Made by a program: the position numbers and the translations under genes. Positions 56,961 to 64,000 of a stretch of 64,000 bases of DNA are shown here, in pieces (position 1 is the first letter of the stretch; each line of letters begins with the position of its first letter). A model generated the notes under the pieces. That model was not told the origin of the DNA. It did no database searches and saw nothing but the letters and a program-made list of their open reading frames with translations. The DNA comes from Lamellibrachia columna (Eukaryota; Annelida; Polychaeta; Sabellida; Siboglinidae), in contig OY759264.1 in NCBI GenBank assembly GCA_963662155.1, forward strand, positions 18,053,642 through 18,117,641, written 5' to 3'.

Positions 56961-57490
56961 TGTGGGTCATGACTACATCCACCTGTTCCAGTTGAAAACA
57001 CACCGAATACAGGCACAAATGGGCATAGTGAACATCGATCGTAAATGCACTCATTATTACCATGTTTTATTTTTTCACCATACCGGTTGAAATAATTCGC
57101 CAATAGGTAATATGAAACCTAATGTTAAAATTCGTGTATGCAATCTGTCATGATGCGTTTCTGTTTTGGTTGCAGACGTTACCTCCACCTCCACCTGGTG
57201 TAAGTATGTTTTTTTGAAAACAACATCAATGAGTTATTTTCCGATGTAGTTCACACATCATGTATATTAAATGTATATGTAATTATAATTTCAAAGTGTT
57301 AAAACTCAGCAGTAATTCTGAAATTTTCGAGAAAACATAAACAACAAACAATATTAACACAAGCTATATAAAATTGTTCAATGAAATACACATGAAAAAG
57401 CGCACAACCCAATGTAAGTGAAACGAAGAGTACGATACAAAACAGAAGTCACAACGCTAACATAAGAACCCAACAAAATCGGCTGGTATG

Positions 57491-58000
57491 ACCGCTTTAT
57501 CTGTATTATCGCAGAACAATCAGTCTATATAGTATAACAGCCCAGCGTAAAGATAATATCCTCATAATCTTTCACTATTTTAAACACTTCTATTTGGTCT
57601 TTTCGTAGTCTCCTTGTCTCTATTGTTGTCAAACCACATTCTCATAAACGGCTTTCATAACCAAAGGCTCTCAATTCTGGAATCATTTTAGTTGCTCTTT
57701 GTTGTATTCTTTCTAGCTTGTCTATGTCCTTCTTACGATATGGCGTCCATGTTTGTATACAATTTCCAAATGGGGCCTATCTATCGCTTTGTACAGGGGT
57801 ACATATAATTAAAGTTTGAAATGTTACCATCTACTATTACTTTTTGTCTTCTGTCTGTGAGCCATTTTACTACCCTGTTGATTACACCATTACCTATGCT
57901 GTGAGCTTTTAGTTTAAGTAACAATCTTTGATGCGACACTTTATCGAAAGCTCTCTTTATCGATATTCGGTAAATAAAGATTGTCATACAAGACATCTTG
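57491..58000 (-). mobile_element. LINE fragment with internal deletion
   Basis: Minus strand encodes KRAFDKVSHQRLLLKLKAHS and GVINRVVKWLTDRRQKVIVD (RT fingers/palm), then, after a deletion near 57780 that removes the catalytic box, WTPYRKKDIDKLERIQQRAT and KMIPELRAFGYE (C-terminal). Both parts belong to the same jockey/CR1-like type as the remnant at 7225. Confidence 0.75.
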
Positions 58001-59400
58001 CCTAAATGAAATTATTGTAATAATACAACGCATAGTGACAATATTTGTGATACTATTATTCCTAAATATAAACGTATTAAAGGGTATTAATTCGGAAACG
58101 TTAGACACAAATACAAAATAAACTAATAAGAATTAAAGCTTGGTGAAATTGTTCAACGAACTGCATCTGACAAATATACTATCCAATGAGAGTGAAGTAA
58201 AACGTGTGACACTAGTTCTCACGATATAATTATTGCTATCACTGCAGTGACTGTACCAAGACTACACAATTTGATAATACTTATGATATTATTATTCATA
58301 AATGTCATGTACAAATGTGTAGTAATTCAGAAAAGTTTGAAACGTATGAAAGAATAAATATACACCAATTCAAGCTTTGTGATATTGTTAAAAAAATATC
58401 CTTGCAAAGCACGCTACCAAACGTAAGTGAAATAAAGAGTATGGCAATAATGAATAGAGGTGAACAAGCATAAATGAATTAATAAATTAAAATAAACATA
58501 ATGACAAACTAATCAACAACAAGCATCACAAGTGGGAAGCAACTTGCCCTTGTTCGTCGGTAGTAGAGTACACATAGGGCACGGCTTGGGTAACTTGTCT
58601 GGGAAATTGCTCAGAAGCTCCATGTTTTTATCAAGGAAGGTGCCGTAGCTCTGGGAAAGCGGACTTTTAAAACCGGTATGTACGTCGTCGAGGACTTCTC
58701 GTCCGGTCAGAGCCTAAAATAGGCGGCTAAGCGACGCGCAAAAGAAGGGAGAACGGATTTGATCAACCTATATTAGCCGGTGACACTCTTCCGGTCAGCG
58801 AAATTTGTTTTCCCAAAAATGGCGACGAATCCAAGACATCACAAACCAAAACGGCGACATCCAAAATGGCAACAATCGTAGTCAAAACTGCGACAAGGCG
58901 TAAGTCAAAACGGCGACAACCTTTGGTAAAATCAGCGACAAACCAATTGGCAAAAACAGCGATGAATATTGGTCAAAATGGCAACAAAACAAACCGATGA
59001 ATGTTGATAAAATAATACGACATAGATAATAAAGTAAATAAACTGTTATTTTGTTACCGCTTTTTGTTATATCCTCTTGTATGCGAGGGCACTGTCGACA
59101 TCATGCCGAGACAATTACGAAGACTGATGGCACTGCCATCTTGTAAACGGAGCTACTTTCTTGAATCATTACTCATGATAACGTCATAGTACAAAACAGA
59201 GAACGTCATACAACACCTCCCTTTTTAAAAACATAAGGGGAAACAGTAGTGATTAAACTAAAAAAATTTATCAGTTATACACAATATGTGTTTACTATCA
59301 GCGTGGTCTCATGATGGGAGCAGAATACATAGCGCACCGATATTTGTGAACTAGACCGAGAACTTACAGATCGACAACTCGTCTTGATCTGATGACCATA
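58001..59400. other. No recognisable gene; short GGCGACAA-type repeats
   Basis: AT-rich, with a degenerate repeat of CAAAACGGCGACAA words at 58815-58990. Confidence 0.5.
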
Positions 59401-59739
59401 ACGGGGCACTTTCTCTTTAAACATCGGCATAGTGTCGATAGGTTTATCGAGCTAACTGTCGTGGTATCAGTTTATGAGATGACAGGTGGGACATCGCTTG
59501 GCTCGCATAATGCTATCAAGGACTTGCGGTTGCGGCACACAGTCCCACCACTACTCGCTGATTACCTTGGCTGGACGCTTAAGATCTTTCATCCAAACCT
59601 TGTCTCCTACAGACAAAGCTGGCAGCTCCTTAGCACGGTGCCTTCGGTCAAAACTGAGCTTGGTCAGAGCTCGTGATTCGGTTTCTTTCAACCGGATCTG
59701 CGTTGCATCTGGCAATTCGGGCTGTAAAACCTTTGGTAA

Positions 59740-60386
59740 GGTTGGGACAGTAGATCTCTACTTCCTTCCCATCAATAGCTCGGCGGGCGATGCTCCGTTC
59801 TCCAATGGTGAAGTTCTGTACACAAGCAAAGCCATATAAGGGTCGTTCTTTTTCTTGAAGAGCGACTTCATTGTCTGCACTGCGCGCTGTGGATACTTGG
59901 GAAAACTCATAACGTGCTGGAACCCGTATTCGTGTACACATTTACGAAATTCTTCCAATGCATACCGTGGGCCATTGTTTGACCTCAGGACTTCAGGAAT
60001 TCCATGACGGGGAAATATCGACTTCATCTGCAGTACGACACGACGAGTGTTCAGTTCTTCGAGTAATGCTACTTTTACGTAGCGTGAGTAGTAATCTACG
60101 ACTAGTAGATAACAAATCACTAGTAAAACCAATCACTACCTAAATGTTCACAAGGACGAGAGGGGAACTCGATTGGTTGGAGCGGTTCGGCCACACCACT
60201 TACCCTCTTTCTGCACGTGTGCCAGCTTCGAACCATCTCCGCAATTTTCTGGGTCATACCAGGCCACCAAACGAAGTGATTAGCCCGTTCATGACATTTC
60301 ATTATTGCGGGATGACCCTGGTGAAGACGTCGTAGAACATCTAGAAGCTCCGACTGTGGAATCACGATCCTACCATCATACACCAA
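59740..60386 (-). pseudogene. Gypsy integrase remnant
   Basis: H2C2-type region RLHQGHPAIMKCHERANHFV followed by HTCRKR, then the core VVDYYSRYVKVALLEEL, FPRHGIPEVLRSNNGPRYAL (the second catalytic Asp is changed to Asn, S-N-N-G) and ASPAELLMGRK. Two overlapping frames. Confidence 0.8.
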
Positions 60387-60658
60387 TATCTCATCAATGA
60401 TCGAGATATGACCACGATTTTCTCAGTATGGTCTGAGAAGTGAATATGCAGACGATATATGTGGAAGCCATCTTGTGCACACGTACTTTAGAACTTGGCC
60501 TAAGACTTCATCGTAGGACTGGAGTTTACGCAACTCGACTAAACGTTTAGGAGAAGTTTTGAAATGGACTAGTTGCTCTATATATGCTTCTATATAAGCT
60601 ACAAAAAGTTTCTCAACTTCAGTAAGGTTGGAACTAAACCTCGGCAAAGCATTTGCAA

Positions 60659-61263
60659 TCACATTGTCCTTCCCGGAAAAAAAAATGTTTCTACTTTGTA
60701 CGAAAATCTCATTAGTCGCGTACGAAATATCTGTACGTGTACTGGTAGCTTATCTAAGCTGATGTCATTAAGCAGTTTGATCAACGGTATATGATCAGTT
60801 TGAATCCGGACGTTGAGGCCTATGACATAGTTACGAAACTTCTCACATGCCCAAACTATTACCAACGCTTCTTACTCGATTGTCGCTAACCGCCGGTCAG
60901 TCTCCGTTAGTGAACGAGACGCTGCACACACCAATCTCAGAGTGCCATCACTCTGAACTTGGGATAATGTGGCTCCAATGCCATGACTACTCGCATCCGA
61001 CTGGATCACTGTCTCTTTCTTTGGATCATACACTGCTGACATCGCAAAATGCTGTCTTGTGCGTCACTCCAATACCACAGGGTATCTTTACACAGTAAGT
61101 CCCGCAACGGTTGACTTACCTCATTGAGCTTCTCCGATAACTTATCCAACCGATTGGCCATCCCTAGAAAGCTTCTGACATCACTCACACATCCGGGTGT
61201 TTTAAAGTCTTTTAGATGCTGGACAGCATCTGGATTAGCACTTACACCTGTGATCGAAATCAC
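60659..61263 (-). pseudogene. Gypsy RT connection and RNase H remnant
   Basis: VRSFLGMANRLDKLSEKLNE with PLRDLLCKDTLWYW, then WACEKFRNYVIGLNVRIQTD (RNase H, with IQTDHIPL). A frame change near 61010 separates the two. Confidence 0.75.
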
Positions 61264-61264
61264 T

Positions 61265-61720
61265 TAACTTAGGAACCTAATCCAATCCACTGCGAATTCG
61301 CATTTCGACGTATTGAGCGTCATACCGGCGTCCTTAAGTCAGTTCAAGACGCTTCCAACCCGGTGATCATATTGCTGGAGACGCGCTCCCCATATACAAA
61401 TGTCATCCATGTGACATATCACACCCTCCAGCCTTTCCGGGATCTCCGACATGAACTTTTGAAATATCTCTGGGCTAGAAGATAGACGAATAATGTCCGT
61501 GCGGCGTGAGAAACGGCTTGAGCAGTTTCTACTGCTCTGAGGGATTTGCCAAAACACTGAATTTGCGTCTAACTTGGTGAAGTACTCACCCGTACCGAGT
61601 TTAGCCAGACTATCATCGACGTTTGTCATTGGGTGTACATGTTGTCGAACCACCTTGTTCAGTTCGGTATAGTCTACGCAAATACCCTTTGAAAAAAAAC
61701 AATCATGGGGCACACCATTC
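61265..61720 (-). pseudogene. Gypsy reverse transcriptase remnant
   Basis: VDYTELNKVVRQHVHPM, GEYFTKLDANSVFWQIP and GVICHMDDICIWG (catalytic M-D-D) in one open frame from 61713 to 61339. The fingers region upstream is frameshifted. Confidence 0.8.
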
Positions 61721-62072
61721 AGTTGGTTGGTCTATAGTGAAAATTACATTTTCTGCAAACATTCGATCGAGTTCCTCCTTAAACTTATCTACTAAAGGAT
61801 ACCGTACTTAACGATGGGTGAATATTGCAAATGGGCGGGCATCTGGCTGTACTTTGACCTCATACTCTTCCCTCAATTGGACTAGCCCTTCGGATGTTTA
61901 AACTCTTCCATGAACTCGTGTGTGTTTACACCATTGACATGATAACTGATCAAACCTAATTTGTCACAAGAATTTCTACTTAACAATGCAATAGTTTGAT
62001 CAACGACATACATGCATTCACGATGCTCACACGACCCTTCTTCGAAAACACTCTCAAACTGTCCCATTATAA

Positions 62073-62351
<279 letters not shown>

Positions 62352-62753
62352 TCGTGCATGGAAGAGATCAAACTTAAAAGGGGAAGAAGAATATCCAAAA
62401 GGTAATATTCTGATTTCGCCTTACTATGTTCGCACGTAAATTGTTATTATTGCTTTGTGAATAATTTGTATTTCTTAAGATGTTATGTAAAGACAATGTT
62501 TCGATGGGTCGTCAGCTTAAAGTATTTGTAATATGGAACAATGCAGAGGCCCGTATACTTCAACGGTCACCTAAATTTATCAATGCAACTGGCAGTATGT
62601 TATGCACTACCGTAGGTTGCACAAGAGGATTGGAGATTATGGAAACAGATATTGAAACCAGAAATCAAACATTTAAGTTAGTTGTACACACAATGCTGCG
62701 TTTTGAGCATTTCATGTTTGATTTCGAGACGAAATCATATATGTTGAGTTGAG

Positions 62754-63056
62754 ATGGTGCTGGCGTTTAAAGGCAGTAATAAAGAGGGTGAATTTCCCCA
62801 ATTTTTAAACGCATCTTCTGTCACTAGTCCAAAGTCTTCCGTTGCCTCACACTCAGCCCTTGCTCCCATATTTTGGGACAATGCTTCAAAAGCAGTATAT
62901 CCGAATGATTGACCAATGGAACCTGTAGTTCAGATTCAGCTACGCGGAACAAATCAGCAGAAATATGGGAGAGAAATGGGCGAGGAGCACAGGCAGAAGA
63001 AGGAACTTAAGAAGGTTGAAGCAGTAATGGGACAACCAGTAAAGGTGAAGGTGTAA
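62754..63056 (+). CDS. Possible small gene or exon interrupted by one TGA
   Basis: ATG at 62754 opens a frame of 52 codons (MVLAFKGSNKEGEFPQFLN ...), then a single TGA at 62910-62912, then 47 more codons in the same frame (MEPVVQIQLRGTNQQKYGRE ... EAVMGQPVKVKV) to a TAA at 63054. Composition in the second part is charged and protein-like. No family recognised. It may be a decayed retroelement gag, a host terminal exon preceded by unrelated sequence, or a pseudogene; readthrough is unlikely without further evidence. Confidence 0.3.
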
Positions 63057-64000
63057 CCTAGGAACCTTTTTTAAATTTGACGAACTGATTTAATATAATA
63101 CGGTTTTGTTTTTTATTTTCGAACACTGCTATTTCATCTATATATTCATTTTAAATGATTGTGAAAGGTGCTATGATAATATATGTTATTAAAACTAAAC
63201 ATACTTACATGGATTGAATATTTATGTTTTCAATGCTCTCCAACTAACACATTTCTTTTATTTGAATAAAATGAAAGTTGGATATGAAACTGAGTTACAT
63301 TTATCGTACAATAGCACACATAATTTCAAAATAGTTTAAGCTAAATTTGTTTTTTTAATATGTCGTTTATTACGATGACCTATTTATGTTGGCTTTTGTA
63401 GTAGTGTGCTCATATATATTTGCGTGTGATATATTTTAGCTGGTTATTATGACTGAAATATATACTTCAATAAAATTTCAGTTAATATGTTTTTGACGGT
63501 TGACATTCTTACATAGGTTAATCCGCATCAAATTGATGGTGCTAATCTCAGTCAGGAAGGCTATATAATAAATTTGATACTCTCATCTTTTGTAAACAAA
63601 CATATATAAAATATAAAGCTTTTTATATGGCCAAGTAAGTAGGCATACAGTATTAACTGAGTTTTACCTATGCGTATGTGTTGTGCCATTTGAAGGTGTT
63701 TTTTTACAAGAAATGTTATCATGTAACTCCTTGAAATATATTATTTGATGATACTTATTGAATGCCAAGTCCCGGGTTGCACGAGAAAGCCTTAATGTTG
63801 TCCTAATATTAAAACATTCTGAATGGTGCTGGGAAACACTGCACGTCAACTTGGCTCTAAAACCCTGGATATAAACAAATCCGATTAGAATGCTGTACGT
63901 TTAGTGAATGTTTGGAACGTAATAGTATGTGCTACAGAGTGTGCCGTACATGGAAGATATCATGAGGAGGAGTGACACTCTATTCAGCATGCAGCGCAGT
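63057..64000. other. AT-rich, no recognisable gene
   Basis: Short frames only. Confidence 0.45.

Larger units (their letters stand above)
52905..57490. repeat. Tandem segmental duplication, unit about 2.6 kb
   Basis: Sequence from about 52911 recurs from about 55509 (offset 2598), sharing GGCTGGTATGAAGTTTGAAT and GCACGGCAACTGATTCGCGC. Copy 2 lacks about 450 bp matching 53285-53735. A third copy starts near 57443 and is cut at 57490 by LINE sequence. Both copies include ACCTCCACCTCCACCTGGTG flanked by AG and GTAA-like sites. Confidence 0.88.
59480..62067 (-). mobile_element. Ty3/Gypsy LTR retrotransposon, decayed (RT, RNase H, integrase)
   Basis: Minus-strand order from high to low coordinates: spacer FESVFEEG, RT, connection, RNase H, integrase zinc domain, integrase core. 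Frames change at least five times. The 5' side is cut by a GT microsatellite at 62070; gag and protease are absent. It differs from the Gypsy copy at 32.7 kb. Confidence 0.85.

Overview
This is nuclear DNA of an animal, most likely a marine invertebrate; a mollusc or other spiralian is a guess. The signs are a spliced kinase gene with GT/AG introns, very long microsatellites, tRNA-headed SINE-like pieces and decayed LINE, DIRS and Ty3/Gypsy retroelements. Little of the window is ordinary host coding sequence. No rRNA, functional tRNA or CRISPR array is visible.

Layout. 0.5-6.8 kb: five exons of a minus-strand IRE1-like Ser/Thr kinase whose splice phases all agree. 6.8-15.2 kb: non-coding DNA with LINE and DIRS debris and tandem repeats. 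15.2-26.04 kb: the main object, a compact AT-rich Polinton/Maverick (adintovirus-like) element with every gene on the minus strand. 26.6-28.8 kb: a decayed DIRS retrotransposon. 32.1-35.3 kb: a long hairpin, a decayed Gypsy element and a LINE piece. 36.1-37.6 kb: a roughly 590-bp (CCCG)n tract and a (GCAC)n-(AC)n tract. 41-42 kb: a degenerate minisatellite. 43-52.6 kb: a broken gene-like family, LINE fragments and microsatellites. 52.9-57.5 kb: a tandem segmental duplication carrying proline-rich microexon-like sites. 57.5-62.3 kb: a LINE piece, a second decayed Gypsy element and a GT-rich repeat.

The Polinton reads, in transcription order: DNA polymerase B (5'-truncated, polymerase motif A absent), packaging ATPase, PLA2-like protein, chromodomain integrase, double zinc-ribbon protein, coiled-coil protein, minor capsid protein, small basic protein, major capsid protein, adenovirus-type protease fused to a hydrophobic/basic N-terminal region, fibre-like protein with phage-type repeats, and a Cys-rich 132-residue protein. 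Apart from the polymerase the frames are uninterrupted, so the virion-forming set (both capsid proteins, protease, ATPase) looks complete and the insertion is probably young.

Two regulatory features stand out. First, nine genes carry, directly before the ATG, a fixed-spacing motif CTAAYNNTATARTAT, often containing the stop codon of the preceding gene. This looks like a virus-specific promoter. Second, the integrase has neither this motif nor an ATG. It lies in the -1 frame of the PLA2-like gene and is preceded by the slippery heptamer A_AAA_AAC, a 5-nt spacer and a 9-bp stem with pseudoknot potential. This strongly suggests that integrase is made as a PLA2-integrase fusion by programmed -1 ribosomal frameshifting. 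I am not aware of a description of either feature for animal Polintons, but I could not search.
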